DNA of 64,000 nt from NCBI RefSeq assembly GCF_040649515.1, contig NZ_JBEZFP010000014.1:39788-103787 (forward strand), in the 5' to 3' direction. The position numbers and the translations under genes are program-made. The notes beneath the pieces are model-generated. The model was not told where the DNA came from and ran no database searches. It saw only the letters and a program-made list of their open reading frames with translations. Every line of letters starts with the position of its first letter. Position 1 is the first letter of the stretch. Source of the DNA: Yinghuangia elevatio (GTDB lineage Bacteria; Actinomycetota; Actinomycetes; Streptomycetales; Streptomycetaceae). This document shows, one piece after another, positions 25,946 through 34,205 of the stretch.

Positions 25946-27106
25946 TTGCGCTCACGGGACTTCGGCCTCACCACGACCCAACGCGAAATCAGGGCCATGG
26001 CCGCACAGTTCGTCGACCGCGAGGTCGCCCCGCACGCCCGCGAGTGGGACCGCGCCGAGCGGGTCGACCCGGACATCGTGAAGAGGCTCGGCGAACTGGG
26101 CTTCCTGGGCCTGATGATCCCGGAGGAGTACGGCGGCGTGGAAGCCGACATGCTCTCGTACGTCCTGGTCACCGAGGAACTCGGACGCGGCGACTCCTCG
26201 GTCCGCGGCATCGTCTCGGTGTCCCTCGGGCTGGTGACCAAGACCATCGCGGCGCACGGCACCGACGAGCAGAAGGGGCAGTGGCTGCCGCGGCTCGTAC
26301 GCGGCGAGGCCCTCGGCTGTTTCGCGCTGACCGAGCCCGGGACCGGATCCGACGCGGCGTCGCTCACCACCCGGGCGGTACGCGACGGCGGCGACTGGGT
26401 GATCAGCGGCGGCAAGACGTTCATCACCAACGGCACCGCGGCCGAGGTCGCGCTGACCTTCGCCCGGACCGACGAGACCGGCGTCACCGCCTTCCTCGTG
26501 CCGACCGCTTCGCGCGGCTTCACCGCCACGGAGATCCACGGCAAGCTCGGGCTGCGCGGCCAGGCGACCGCCGAGATCGGCTTCGACGCGGTACGCGTCC
26601 CGGATTCGGCCCGCCTCGGCGAGGTCGGCAAGGGCCTGGCCATCGCGCTGGGAGCGCTGACGCGCGGCCGCGTCTCGGTGGCGGCCGGAGCCGTGGGCGT
26701 GGCCCAGGCCGCGGTCGACGCGGCCGTGCGCTACTCGACGGAACGGACCCAGTTCGGCCGGCCGATCGCGGGCTTCCAGCTCGTGCAGGAACTCCTCGCG
26801 GACTCCGAGGTCGACGTCCGGGCGTCCCGCCTGCTGACCCATCAGGTCGCGCGGATGGCGGACGCCGGCATCGGTCCCAAGGAGTACGCGGTGGACGCCT
26901 CGACGGCGAAGTACCACGCGGGCGAAACGGCCGTCCGGGTCACCAACAACTGCCTCCAGGTACTCGGCGGCTACGGCTACATCGACGAGTACCCGCTCGG
27001 CAGGTACCTGCGGGACGCACGCGTTCTCACGCTCTACGAAGGCACCAGCCAGATCCAGAAGCTCATCATCGGACGCGCCCTCACGGGCGTGAACGCGATG
27101 GTCTGA
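25946..27106 (+). CDS. Acyl-CoA dehydrogenase (short/branched-chain type)
   Basis: 386 residues from a TTG at 25946, chosen for the strong GGAGGAGG a few bases upstream. Complete ACAD: GFLGLMIPEEYGGVEADM, FALTEPGTGSDAASLTTRA, GGKTFITNGTAAEV, RTQFGRPIAGFQLVQELLAD, and LYEGTSQIQKLIIGRALTG with the catalytic glutamate in the usual C-terminal position. Of the dehydrogenases here it is the one most like canonical short- or branched-chain enzymes. It lies 42 bp after the hydroxyacyl-CoA dehydrogenase gene. Confidence 0.94.
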   Translation: MRSRDFGLTTTQREIRAMAAQFVDREVAPHAREWDRAERVDPDIVKRLGELGFLGLMIPEEYGGVEADMLSYVLVTEELGRGDSSVRGIVSVSLGLVTKTIAAHGTDEQKGQWLPRLVRGEALGCFALTEPGTGSDAASLTTRAVRDGGDWVISGGKTFITNGTAAEVALTFARTDETGVTAFLVPTASRGFTATEIHGKLGLRGQATAEIGFDAVRVPDSARLGEVGKGLAIALGALTRGRVSVAAGAVGVAQAAVDAAVRYSTERTQFGRPIAGFQLVQELLADSEVDVRASRLLTHQVARMADAGIGPKEYAVDASTAKYHAGETAVRVTNNCLQVLGGYGYIDEYPLGRYLRDARVLTLYEGTSQIQKLIIGRALTGVNAMV

Positions 27107-27127
27107 CACCGCAGGAGAAGCCGCACC

Positions 27128-28186
27128 ATGACCACTCCCCCGCACCCCACACCGCCCCCTCTGAAACTGGACGTCGGCACCGGCGCGTCACCCGGCGCCG
27201 CGGACGCCGCGATCACCGCCGAACAGCGCGGCGTCGACCGGGTCCTGGTCCCCGAGACCGCGCAGGATCCGTTCCAGCTGCTGGCCGTCGCCGCCTCGCG
27301 TACCTCCAGGATCGAGCTCGCCACGGGTGTGGCCATCGCCTTCGCCAGGACTCCGATGACGCTGGCCTCCAGCGCCTGGACACTTCAGCAGATCTCCGGG
27401 GGCCGCGCCGTGATCGGCCTGGGGTCGCAGGTGAAGGCCCACATCACCCGCCGGTTCGCCATGCCGTGGTCCCAACCGGCCGCGCGCATGCAGGAGTTCG
27501 TGGCCGCCACCCGGGCCGTCTGGCACAGCTGGCAGACCGGCGAAAAGCTGGATTTCCAGGGCGAGTTCTATCGCCACAACCTGATGAACCCGCTGTTCGA
27601 CCCCGGCCCGGTGGCTCAGGGCCCGCCCCTTGTGCTCGTCGCGGCCGTCGGGCCCCGGATGGCCGCGGCGGCCGGAGCGGTCGGCGACGGCGTGATCTGC
27701 CACCCGTTCAGCACCGTGCCGTACGTCGCCGCGCAACTCGCCCCGCGGGTCCTTGCCGCCCGGGCCGAAGCCGAAGCCGCACGGGCGCCCTGGACCGGGC
27801 GGCCCTTCGAGATCGCCGGGAACGTGCTGGTCGCCACCGGCCGTACGGAGGCGGAGTACGAACACGGCCTCGCCGGCATCCGGGAGCGGATCGCCTTCTA
27901 CGGGTCCACCCCCGCGTACCGCGGCGTGCTGGAGCATCACGGCTGGGGCGCGCTGCAAGAGGAATTGCGCACGTTGTCGCTCGCGGGGCGGTGGGAGGAG
28001 ATGGGGCGGCTCGTCGACGACGACGTGCTCAACGCGTTCGCGGTTGTCGCCGAAAGCCCCGCAGCGGCAGGCAAGTTGATCCGCGAGCGCAGCACGGGTG
28101 TCTACGACCGGGTGTCGGTGTCGCTGGCGGCCGGCGCGGATCCGGATCTCGCCTTGGACGTCCTCGACGGCGTCCGCAACGGCTGA
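27128..28186 (+). CDS. LLM-class oxidoreductase, probably F420-dependent
   Basis: 352 residues from the ATG at 27128. Luciferase-like TIM barrel: ELATGVAIAFARTPMTLASSAWTLQQISGGRAVIGLGSQVKAHITRRF is the typical second and third strand region (quoted here only in pieces: IAFARTPMTLASSAW, GRAVIGLGSQ), followed by a WHSWQTGEKLDFQGEFY segment and PLVLVAAVGPRMAAAAG. This resembles the F420-dependent subset seen in lipid and steroid loci of actinomycetes. Reaction unknown. Last gene of the operon begun at 24368. Confidence 0.86.
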   Translation: MTTPPHPTPPPLKLDVGTGASPGAADAAITAEQRGVDRVLVPETAQDPFQLLAVAASRTSRIELATGVAIAFARTPMTLASSAWTLQQISGGRAVIGLGSQVKAHITRRFAMPWSQPAARMQEFVAATRAVWHSWQTGEKLDFQGEFYRHNLMNPLFDPGPVAQGPPLVLVAAVGPRMAAAAGAVGDGVICHPFSTVPYVAAQLAPRVLAARAEAEAARAPWTGRPFEIAGNVLVATGRTEAEYEHGLAGIRERIAFYGSTPAYRGVLEHHGWGALQEELRTLSLAGRWEEMGRLVDDDVLNAFAVVAESPAAAGKLIRERSTGVYDRVSVSLAAGADPDLALDVLDGVRNG

Positions 28187-28206
28187 CGTGGCGACCGATG
28201 TACGAA

Positions 28207-28227
28207 CGGGCGCGCGGCGGACGCCCG
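28207..28227. terminator. Possible terminator between convergent LLM and SDR genes
   Basis: CGGGCG paired with CGCCCG around a 9-nt loop, 20 bp after the LLM stop and 14 bp from the SDR stop. Short stem, modest support. Confidence 0.35.
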
Positions 28228-28240
28228 CCTGGAGCACCCG

Positions 28241-28999
28241 TCAGGAGATCGTCAGGCCGCCGTCGACGGTCAGGGTCGTGCCGGTGACGTAGCCGCCCGC
28301 GTCGGATGCGAGGAACAGCACTGCGGCGGCGAGTTCCTCGGCGTCGCCGAGGCGAGGCACGGGCAGGCCGCCGAGGCGGTCCGCGAGGTAGCCGTCCGGG
28401 TACTGGTCGGTCATCTCGGACGCGAAGAACCCGGGTGCGACGGCGTTGACCCGGATGCCCCGGCGGCTGCTCCACTGGGCGGCGAGGTCCCGGGTCAGCC
28501 CCAGGAGGCCGGCCTTGGACGCGGCGTACGCAGCTTGTGGGAGGCCTGCGGTGACCAGGCCGAGGATGCTGGAGATGTTGACGATAGAACCGCCCTCCCG
28601 CATCACGCCCCCGGCGGCCTGCGCCATCCAGTACGCGCCGGAGAGGTTGACGTCCAGCACCGACCGGAACTGCTCGGGGGTCTCCCGCACCGCGGGGACC
28701 GCGGTGCCCACTCCGGCGTTGTTGACGAGCACGCGGACCGATCCGAACTCGGCGGCCGCGGCCGCCAGCGCGCGGCACTGCTCCGGCACGGAGACGTCGG
28801 TCGGGACACACAGCGCCCTCTGTCCGGCCTTCTCCACCAGCTCGGCGGTCTCGGCGAGTTGCTCGGCCCGGCGCGCGGCCAGGACGATGTCGGCGCCGGC
28901 CTCGGCGAGAGCGCGCGCGATGACCACGCCGACGCCCGAGGACGCTCCGGTCACGATGGCGACCCGGCCGTCGAGCCGGAAGCGGTCCAGGATTCCCAT
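28241..28999 (-). CDS. Short-chain dehydrogenase/reductase
   Basis: 252 residues from the ATG at 28999. Classical SDR: cofactor loop TGASSGVGVVIARAL, NNAG in VRVLVNNAGVG, catalytic Ser in VNISSILG and the Y-x-x-x-K set in YAASKAGLLGLT, ending VTGTTLTVDGGLTIS. NAD(P)H-dependent oxidation or reduction of an alcohol/ketone. It lies downstream of the APH-type kinase and the ACAD10/11-like dehydrogenase on the same strand, separated from them by a 15-bp tandem repeat; in the Pseudomonas levulinate operon an SDR accompanies a comparable kinase and dehydrogenase. Confidence 0.93.
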   Translation of the reverse strand: MGILDRFRLDGRVAIVTGASSGVGVVIARALAEAGADIVLAARRAEQLAETAELVEKAGQRALCVPTDVSVPEQCRALAAAAAEFGSVRVLVNNAGVGTAVPAVRETPEQFRSVLDVNLSGAYWMAQAAGGVMREGGSIVNISSILGLVTAGLPQAAYAASKAGLLGLTRDLAAQWSSRRGIRVNAVAPGFFASEMTDQYPDGYLADRLGGLPVPRLGDAEELAAAVLFLASDAGGYVTGTTLTVDGGLTIS

Positions 29000-29021
29000 G
29001 TGAACTCCTTTTGGTGGATGG

Positions 29022-29111
29022 GGTGTCGGGGAGTGCGGTGTCAGGGCACGCGGTGTCGGGGAGCGCGGTGTCAGGGCACGCGGTGTCAGGGCACGCGGTG
29101 TCAGGGCACGC
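29022..29111. repeat. Six tandem copies of a 15-bp unit (minisatellite)
   Basis: Units of GGTGTCAGGGCACGC (four exact copies at 29037, 29067, 29082, 29097) and a variant GGTGTCGGGGAGYGC (29022, 29052). The array fills most of the gap between the SDR start (28999) and the kinase stop (29126). It is a multiple of three, so it would be in frame if read, but no gene is convincingly encoded across it. Confidence 0.9.
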
Positions 29112-29125
29112 GGTCGGTGCGGCGG

Positions 29126-30175
29126 TCAGACGGATCCGGTCAGCGCCCGCAGACCGGCCGCCGCGAGCGGCGCGGGCGCCCGGCCGACGGTCTCGAATCC
29201 GGAACCCCTGGTGAGCCCGCCGCGGAAGCGGGCGTGGATGCCCTCGGCGATGACCGCGGTCTTGAAGTAGCCGAGAGCGATGTGGAACCCGAGGCCGGTC
29301 ACGTCGCGGCCGGAGGTCTCGGCGTAGCGCCGGGCCAACTCCCCCGGCCGCGGCAGGCGTTCGCTGGTCGACGCGGCGGCGCCGGCCAGCACCGGCGCGA
29401 AGGCGGGGTCCGCGTACGCCACATGCAGGCCCAGGTCCGCGAGCGGATCGCCGAGCGTCGCCATCTCCCAGTCGACGACGGCGCGCACCTCCTCCGGATC
29501 GTCCGGGGCGAGGATGGCGTTGTCGATCCGGAAGTCGCCGTGCACGATCGCGAAGCCGCTCTCGGGCGGGCAGGTCTCGGCGAGCCGCCGATACAGCCTG
29601 TCGATGTCCGCGAGTTCGCGGGTGCGTACGCGCTGCCATTGGTCGTACCACCGCGCGACCTGGCGGGCGAGGTAGCCCTCGGGCCGTCCGAAGTCCGCGA
29701 GTCCGATCTCGGCCGGATCGACGGCGTGGAGGCGTGCCAGGGTGTCCACGAGGGCATGGGCGCAGCCCGCGATGCGGTGGTCCGGCAGCCGGTGCAGCTG
29801 CTCGCGGGTCCGGATGACGGTTCCCGGGACGTACTCGACCACCGAGAACGGCACACCCAGCAGCGTGTCGTCGGCCAGTGCCACGGCTCGCGGCACCGGG
29901 ACGGCGCTGTCCGCGAGCGCGGAGACGACCCGGTATTCGCGGGCCATGTCGTGCGCGGAGGGGGTCAGTCCGCCCAGCGGCGGGCGGCGGACGACCCAGG
30001 TGTTCGCGCCGTCGGTCGCCTTGTAGGTGAGGTTGGACCGGCCGCCGTGCAGGAGTTCGGTGGTCAGGCCGCCGCGGAAGCCCGGCACGTTGTCCGCGAA
30101 GAACCGCTCCAGGACGGCCAGGTCGAGTCCGTCGGCGCCTGGACGCCCGGCTTCGCCGGCAGAGCCCGCGCTCAT
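29126..30175 (-). CDS. APH-fold kinase (ACAD10/11-type phosphotransferase)
   Basis: 349 residues from the ATG at 30175, overlapping the preceding dehydrogenase stop by ATGA. Protein-kinase-like APH fold: the nucleotide loop LLHGGRSNLTYKATDG, catalytic loop IVHGDFRIDNAIL (H-G-D-x4-N) and the metal-binding VVDWEMATLGDPLADLG. In animals the same kind of domain is fused to an ACAD in ACAD10/ACAD11, and the bacterial levulinate kinase LvaA phosphorylates 4-hydroxyacyl-CoA so that the dehydrogenase partner can remove the phosphate. The coupling here to a matching dehydrogenase supports that role; substrate not proven. Confidence 0.88.
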   Translation of the reverse strand: MSAGSAGEAGRPGADGLDLAVLERFFADNVPGFRGGLTTELLHGGRSNLTYKATDGANTWVVRRPPLGGLTPSAHDMAREYRVVSALADSAVPVPRAVALADDTLLGVPFSVVEYVPGTVIRTREQLHRLPDHRIAGCAHALVDTLARLHAVDPAEIGLADFGRPEGYLARQVARWYDQWQRVRTRELADIDRLYRRLAETCPPESGFAIVHGDFRIDNAILAPDDPEEVRAVVDWEMATLGDPLADLGLHVAYADPAFAPVLAGAAASTSERLPRPGELARRYAETSGRDVTGLGFHIALGYFKTAVIAEGIHARFRGGLTRGSGFETVGRAPAPLAAAGLRALTGSV

Positions 30176-31365
30176 CGGGCGTGCGCCGCGTCGTGGCGCC
30201 GGACGACGCGCCGGGCGATGGACCAGCGGTGGGTCTCGGAGGGGCCGTCGTAGATCCTGAACGGCCTTGTCTCGCGCAGGAATCGGCCGAGCAGTACGTC
30301 GCCGGACACGCCGAGGGCGCCGCAGATCTGCAGTGAGCGGTCCACCACCCGCCAGACCGCTTCGGCGCAGAAGGTCTTGGCGATGGAGGTGGACTGCGCC
30401 CCGGACCCGCCCCGGTCGAGATCGGCGCAGGCCTGGAGAATGAGGCCGTGCGCGGCGGCGATGTCGATCTCGTTGTCCGCGATCATCGCCTGGACCATGC
30501 CGAGTTCGGCCAGCCGCGAGCCGAAGAGCTCGCGTTCGGCGGCCCTTGCCACCGCGATGTCCTGGGCACGTCGGGCGATGCCGAGCCAGCGCATGCAGTG
30601 CGTGGTACGGGCCGGACCGAGCCGGACCCGGGCGTACCGGAAGCCTTCGTCCACCTCGCCGAGCACCGCGTCGTCCGGGACGGTGCAGCCGTCGAAGAGC
30701 ATCTCGGCGTGTCCGCCGAACAGGCTCTCGTCGAGGGTCTCGATGTGCCGCACGATGCGCATGCCCGGGTTCCCCGCGTCGACGAGGAACATGGTGGCCC
30801 CGCCGGCGTCGCCGGGTGCGCCCGACGTACGCGCCATCACGATCACGAAGTCGGCACCGTCCGCCCCGGTGATGAACCACTTGCGGCCGTCGATGCGCCA
30901 GCCGCCGGGTATGCGCTCGGCCGTGGTGGCGAGCGCCGCCGGGTCGGAGCCGGCCCCGGGTGCGGGCTCGGTCATCGCGAAGCAGGAGCGCGTCGCACCG
31001 GCGGCGAGGGGACGCAGGTAGCGCTCCTTCTGCGCGGGGGACGCGATGGCTTCCAGCATGTGCATGTTGCCCTCGTCGGGCGCGGCGATGTTGAGCGCGA
31101 GCGGGCCCAGCAGCGAATAGCCGGCCTCTTCGAAGACGAAAGCGCGGTCCCGCATGTCCAGCCCGTGGCCGCCGTACTCCGGGGAGACGTGCGGTGCGAA
31201 GACGCCGGCCTCCCGTGCGGCCCGCTGGAGTTCCAGGCGTACGTCGTCGGAGCCCGGCACCCCGCCGAGGCGCTCCTCGACGGGGACGACCGTCTCGCGG
31301 ACGAAGCGCGCGGTACGCCGGGCGAGGTCCTCCGCGACCGGGCCGGGCGTGAGGTCGACAGTCAC
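30172..31365 (-). CDS. Acyl-CoA dehydrogenase of the ACAD10/11-like type
   Basis: 397 residues from a GTG at 31365, with GGGAGG 5 nt upstream. Distinctive features match the dehydrogenase half of ACAD10/11: ALNIAAPDEGNMHML, SCFAMTEPAPGAGSDPAAL, KWFITGADGADFVIVMART, VRLGPARTTHCMRWLGIARRA and a C-terminal LQICGALGVSG followed by RIYDGPSETHRWSIARR. Acts on an acyl-CoA, probably the phosphorylated 4-hydroxyacyl-CoA made by the kinase coded by the overlapping next gene. Transcribed divergently from a TetR gene, with a clear operator in between. Confidence 0.92.
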   Translation of the reverse strand: MTVDLTPGPVAEDLARRTARFVRETVVPVEERLGGVPGSDDVRLELQRAAREAGVFAPHVSPEYGGHGLDMRDRAFVFEEAGYSLLGPLALNIAAPDEGNMHMLEAIASPAQKERYLRPLAAGATRSCFAMTEPAPGAGSDPAALATTAERIPGGWRIDGRKWFITGADGADFVIVMARTSGAPGDAGGATMFLVDAGNPGMRIVRHIETLDESLFGGHAEMLFDGCTVPDDAVLGEVDEGFRYARVRLGPARTTHCMRWLGIARRAQDIAVARAAERELFGSRLAELGMVQAMIADNEIDIAAAHGLILQACADLDRGGSGAQSTSIAKTFCAEAVWRVVDRSLQICGALGVSGDVLLGRFLRETRPFRIYDGPSETHRWSIARRVVRRHDAAHAR

Positions 31366-31375
31366 ACAGCCTCCC

Positions 31376-31421
31376 TGGCTGATGATCTCGGTTGATGATC
31401 TTGGCTAATGATTATTAGCCA
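31376..31421. promoter_or_regulatory. TetR operator: three 13-bp direct repeats ending in a perfect palindrome
   Basis: TGGCTGATGATC (31376), CGGTTGATGATC (31389) and TGGCTAATGATT (31402) repeat every 13 bp, and TGGCTAAT GATT ATTAGCCA (31402-31421) is a perfect 8-bp inverted repeat. A further half site ATTAGCC is at 31491-31497. It lies between the ACAD gene (minus) and the TetR gene (plus), the expected place for autoregulation and control of the kinase operon. Confidence 0.75.
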
Positions 31422-31520
31422 GGACCATAGCAGCACGACCTGTAAAATCGCGATAGAATCCCGGAAACTTCGATCACCGAGCTACGCATCATTAGCCGAC
31501 GGCTACCAGGGAGTGCGGCC

Positions 31521-32117
31521 TTGTCCGGTTCACCGCGGTCCGACGACATCCGCGCGGCGGCCCTCGACCTGTTCACCAGGTTCGGCTACGAGGCGACGAC
31601 GATGGCCGACATCGGCGCCGCCATCGGCGTGCGGGGGCCGAGCCTCTACAAGCACGTCGCCTCGAAGCAGGAACTGCTGGTCCAGATCACCCGCCGGACC
31701 ATGGACGAACTGCTCGCCCAGCACCGCGCGGCCGTCGCCACGACGGAGGATCCGGCGGAACGGCTCCGGCGCGCCACCGAGACCCATGTGCGCTACCACG
31801 CCCGGCACCGGCTCGAGGCCTTCGTCGGCAACCGCGAACTGCGCAGCCTCCAGGAGCCGTTCCGTGCGGAGGTGCTCGCCCGGCGGGCGGAGTACGAGGC
31901 GTGCTTCCGCGACCTGGTCTCGGCCGGCGTGGCCGCCGGCCGGTTCCGGGTCGTGTCCGCGAGACTGGCCTCGTACGCCATCCTGGACCTGGGCATGGGC
32001 GTCGCCGTGTGGTTCCGTGAGGACGGCGAGATCGGCGAGGACGCCGTGGTCTGGGAGTACGGCGAGCTGGCGTTGCGCATCGTCGGTGCGGACACGACTG
32101 CTCCTGGCGTGGGATAA
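31521..32117 (+). CDS. TetR-family transcriptional regulator
   Basis: 198 residues from a TTG at 31521, with AGGGAG upstream. N-terminal HTH: SDDIRAAALDLFTRFGYEATTMADIGAAIGVRG followed by SLYKHVASKQELL (pieces of the canonical TetR_N signature). The C-terminal ligand domain has a helical HVRYHARHRLEAFVGNREL start, the form of TetR_C_33/fatty-acid-type members such as KstR2 relatives. It probably represses the divergent ACAD-kinase-SDR genes through the 31376-31421 operator and releases on binding a CoA ester. Confidence 0.92.
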   Translation: MSGSPRSDDIRAAALDLFTRFGYEATTMADIGAAIGVRGPSLYKHVASKQELLVQITRRTMDELLAQHRAAVATTEDPAERLRRATETHVRYHARHRLEAFVGNRELRSLQEPFRAEVLARRAEYEACFRDLVSAGVAAGRFRVVSARLASYAILDLGMGVAVWFREDGEIGEDAVVWEYGELALRIVGADTTAPGVG

Positions 32118-32188
32118 GTACCCTCATTTTCGCCACGATCGACCGCATCCTGCGATGCCTTCCTTGCATTCGTCTACCATGAGCGATG

Positions 32189-32204
32189 AAAGAGTGCGCT
32201 GTAT
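32189..32204. promoter_or_regulatory. Operator-like AAAGAG-N4-CTGTAT in the FadR-type gene promoter
   Basis: AAAGAG TGCG CTGTAT, 88 bp upstream of the FadR-type start. Same architecture as the sites at 20907, 34010 and 34116; suggests autoregulation. Confidence 0.5.
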
Positions 32205-32214
32205 CCAGGCATCC

Positions 32215-32229
32215 CGATACGAGGTATCG
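32215..32229. promoter_or_regulatory. Inverted repeat CGATAC-GAG-GTATCG
   Basis: Perfect 6-bp arms with a 3-nt spacer, 63 bp upstream of the FadR-type gene and just after the AAAGAG-type site. Could be a second operator or part of the promoter. Confidence 0.45.
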
Positions 32230-32291
32230 AGGTTCCGGGCATCGGGCGCGACTCCCGCCGGAGACGACTTCACGACGGATAGGGCCTGTCC

Positions 32292-33044
32292 ATGACAAGC
32301 GCTGCAAGGGCGACTCGGCACACGCCGGAAGGCGGCAGCCCGCAGCGGCTCGCCGAAACGGTGGCGGCGATGATCGAGAAGGACATCCTGGAGGCGGGCT
32401 GGCGTACCGGATCGGTCCTCGGCTCCGAGCGGGACCTGATCGAACGGTACGGCGTCAGCCGGGCCGTGTTCCGCGAGGCCGTGCGGCTCGTGGAACACCA
32501 CCAGATGGCCCGCATGCGGCGCGGTCCCGGCGGCGGCCTGGTGGTCACCGAGCCCGACCCGGGCATCGTCCGCGACGCCGCGCGCGTCTACCTGCGGCAT
32601 GCGGCGGTCAACCGGCGGCAGATGTTCGAGGCGAGGATGGCCCTCGAACTGGCCGGGGTCACCGCCGCGGCCGAGAAGCTGACCGAGGCGGGGATCGCCC
32701 GCCTGACCGAATCCCTGGACACCGAGCGGGAGTTGATCGAGCGCGGCGTGACCCTGGGGCACGCGCGGAACCTGCACAGCGTGATCGCCGAACTCGCCGG
32801 AAATCCGGCGATCACGCTCTTCGTCGAGGTGCTGACGCAGTTGGACCAGGACATGGTGCAGCAGACCTGGGCGTCCGGCGGCCAACCGGACGAGGAGCAG
32901 CACGACAGCGCGGTGCGGTCGCACGAGGCCCACCGGGCGATCGTCGAGGCGATCGTGGCCGGCGACGCCCCGCTCGCACAGCACCGCATGCGCAGGCACT
33001 TGCAGGCGATCGCGGCCCTGCTCCCGGACGCCTCGGCCGAGTAG
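32292..33044 (+). CDS. FadR/GntR-family transcriptional regulator
   Basis: 250 residues from the ATG at 32292; the ribosome site is weak. GntR winged helix at residues about 18-90 (LAETVAAMIEKDILEAGWRTG, LGSERDLIERYGVSRAVFREAVRLVEHH, RMRRGPGGGLVV), then an all-helical FCD effector domain (MFEARMALELAGVTAAAEKL; HSVIAELAGNPAITLF; SHEAHRAIVEAIVAGD with the metal/ligand histidines). FCD members usually sense acyl-CoAs or carboxylic acids. Its promoter and two other promoters in the island share a 16-bp palindrome, the likely operator. Confidence 0.92.
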   Translation: MTSAARATRHTPEGGSPQRLAETVAAMIEKDILEAGWRTGSVLGSERDLIERYGVSRAVFREAVRLVEHHQMARMRRGPGGGLVVTEPDPGIVRDAARVYLRHAAVNRRQMFEARMALELAGVTAAAEKLTEAGIARLTESLDTERELIERGVTLGHARNLHSVIAELAGNPAITLFVEVLTQLDQDMVQQTWASGGQPDEEQHDSAVRSHEAHRAIVEAIVAGDAPLAQHRMRRHLQAIAALLPDASAE

Positions 33045-33052
33045 AACGGCGG

Positions 33053-33931
33053 TCAGGCCACCGCGATCGGACGCAGCGGCGATCCGCTGCCGCCGCGGAT
33101 GGTGAGCGGCAGCCCCACGAAGAGGAAGCTGGATACCCCGTCGGCCGCCAGGCCCTCGCAGTTGACCCACTCCATGATGTGGATCCCGTTCTCGTACAGC
33201 AGGAACAGGTGCACGGGGAACTCGTTGCCGGGGACCGTCGACGGCCGCACCTCGAATGACAGCGTGTCGGCGCCGACGTAGCGGGCGCCCTGCGCGACGA
33301 GCCATTGCGCGCCGTCCAGGGCGACGCCGCTGCCGTCGCTGAGCTTGCGGATGCGCCTGATGTCCGGCCAGAACTTCATCTGCCCGGTTCGGACGAGCAC
33401 GATGTCGCCGTCCTGGATCGTCACGTCGGCGGCCTCCGCGGCCGCCCGCAGGTGCTCCTCGCCGACCGCGAAGCCGGGTGGCAGGATCTCCAGGCCGAGC
33501 ACGGGCGGGATGTCGAGCAGTACTCCTCTGCCGATGACGGGGGCCAGTTCCGAGGCGTCGCCGCGCTCGGCGCCGAACGTCCCGAGGGCGTCGTTCGCCG
33601 AGACGCCGCCGTGCCACTCGTCGTTCTCGCCGCACGTGATGTGGCAGAGCGCGTCGATGTGCGTGCCGGTGTGCAGGCCTCCCGACACGAACTCGGAGAC
33701 GTAGCCGACCTGGACCTCGTTCTCCGCCGTCTTGTCGAAGGGGAACTGCCCGGTGGCGCGCTGGTTGTGCGGGGAGTTGTAGGTGATCACCTCGAAGCGC
33801 GGGTAGCCCTCGAAGCTGGGCATGTGCCGCCACCAGCCGGAGGACAGGTCGTACACCGCACCCCGCGTCGGGATGCCGAGGCTGCGGAGGATGTCGTCGG
33901 CATCGTGGCGCGGCGGGTTCGGCGTGTTCAT
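33053..33931 (-). CDS. Cyclase-family (kynurenine formamidase-like) metal hydrolase
   Basis: 292 residues from the ATG at 33931, with AAAGGGA upstream. The family signature H-x-G-T-H-x-D-x(n)-H appears as LHTGTHIDALCH (about residue 85). Other marks are YDLSSGWWRHMPSFEGYPRF and the VLVRTGQMKFW strand. Members hydrolyse amides, lactones or thioesters using Mn/Zn; in catabolic clusters they may open lactone or cyclic intermediates. Divergent from the Ltp2-like gene with two copies of the AAAGAG-type operator in the spacer. Confidence 0.9.
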   Translation of the reverse strand: MNTPNPPRHDADDILRSLGIPTRGAVYDLSSGWWRHMPSFEGYPRFEVITYNSPHNQRATGQFPFDKTAENEVQVGYVSEFVSGGLHTGTHIDALCHITCGENDEWHGGVSANDALGTFGAERGDASELAPVIGRGVLLDIPPVLGLEILPPGFAVGEEHLRAAAEAADVTIQDGDIVLVRTGQMKFWPDIRRIRKLSDGSGVALDGAQWLVAQGARYVGADTLSFEVRPSTVPGNEFPVHLFLLYENGIHIMEWVNCEGLAADGVSSFLFVGLPLTIRGGSGSPLRPIAVA

Positions 33932-34009
33932 GGAGACGTCCCTTTCGCGAGTCGCTGGAGGGCGGCCGCGACGCCGCCGCGGTCCCGCGCGGCAGCCGAC
34001 CCGCCCCAG

Positions 34010-34025
34010 AAACAGTGTACTCATT
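34010..34025. promoter_or_regulatory. Operator-like AAACAG-N4-CTCATT
   Basis: AAACAG TGTA CTCATT; on the minus strand it reads AATGAG TACA CTGTTT. It is 79 bp upstream of the cyclase-family start and shares the GAGTACACT core with the site at 20907. Confidence 0.45.
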
Positions 34026-34114
34026 GTGCATTTCATGGTCCAGGTGCCGGTCGGAATGCCAGAAGTAGCGCCTTTGAACAGCCTGTTGTTCCACAACCAT
34101 TGAACCCTCGGAGA

Positions 34115-34132
34115 TAAAGAGGATACTCTTTA
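34115..34132. promoter_or_regulatory. Palindromic operator TAAAGAG-N4-CTCTTTA
   Basis: Perfect 7-bp arms around GATA, 74 bp upstream of the Ltp2-like gene start. Best-conserved copy of the four related sites in the island. Confidence 0.6.
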
Positions 34133-34205
34133 GCGCGTCATCCGACTTGGCGCGCCATCCGGCGGAGGCCGTCGCGCCGGACAGCGACCACACGAGGAGG
34201 CTCCC

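Noticed and set aside
29022..29111. Tandem repeats as a CRISPR array
   Set aside because: Units are contiguous 15-mers without spacers, and no cas genes are near.
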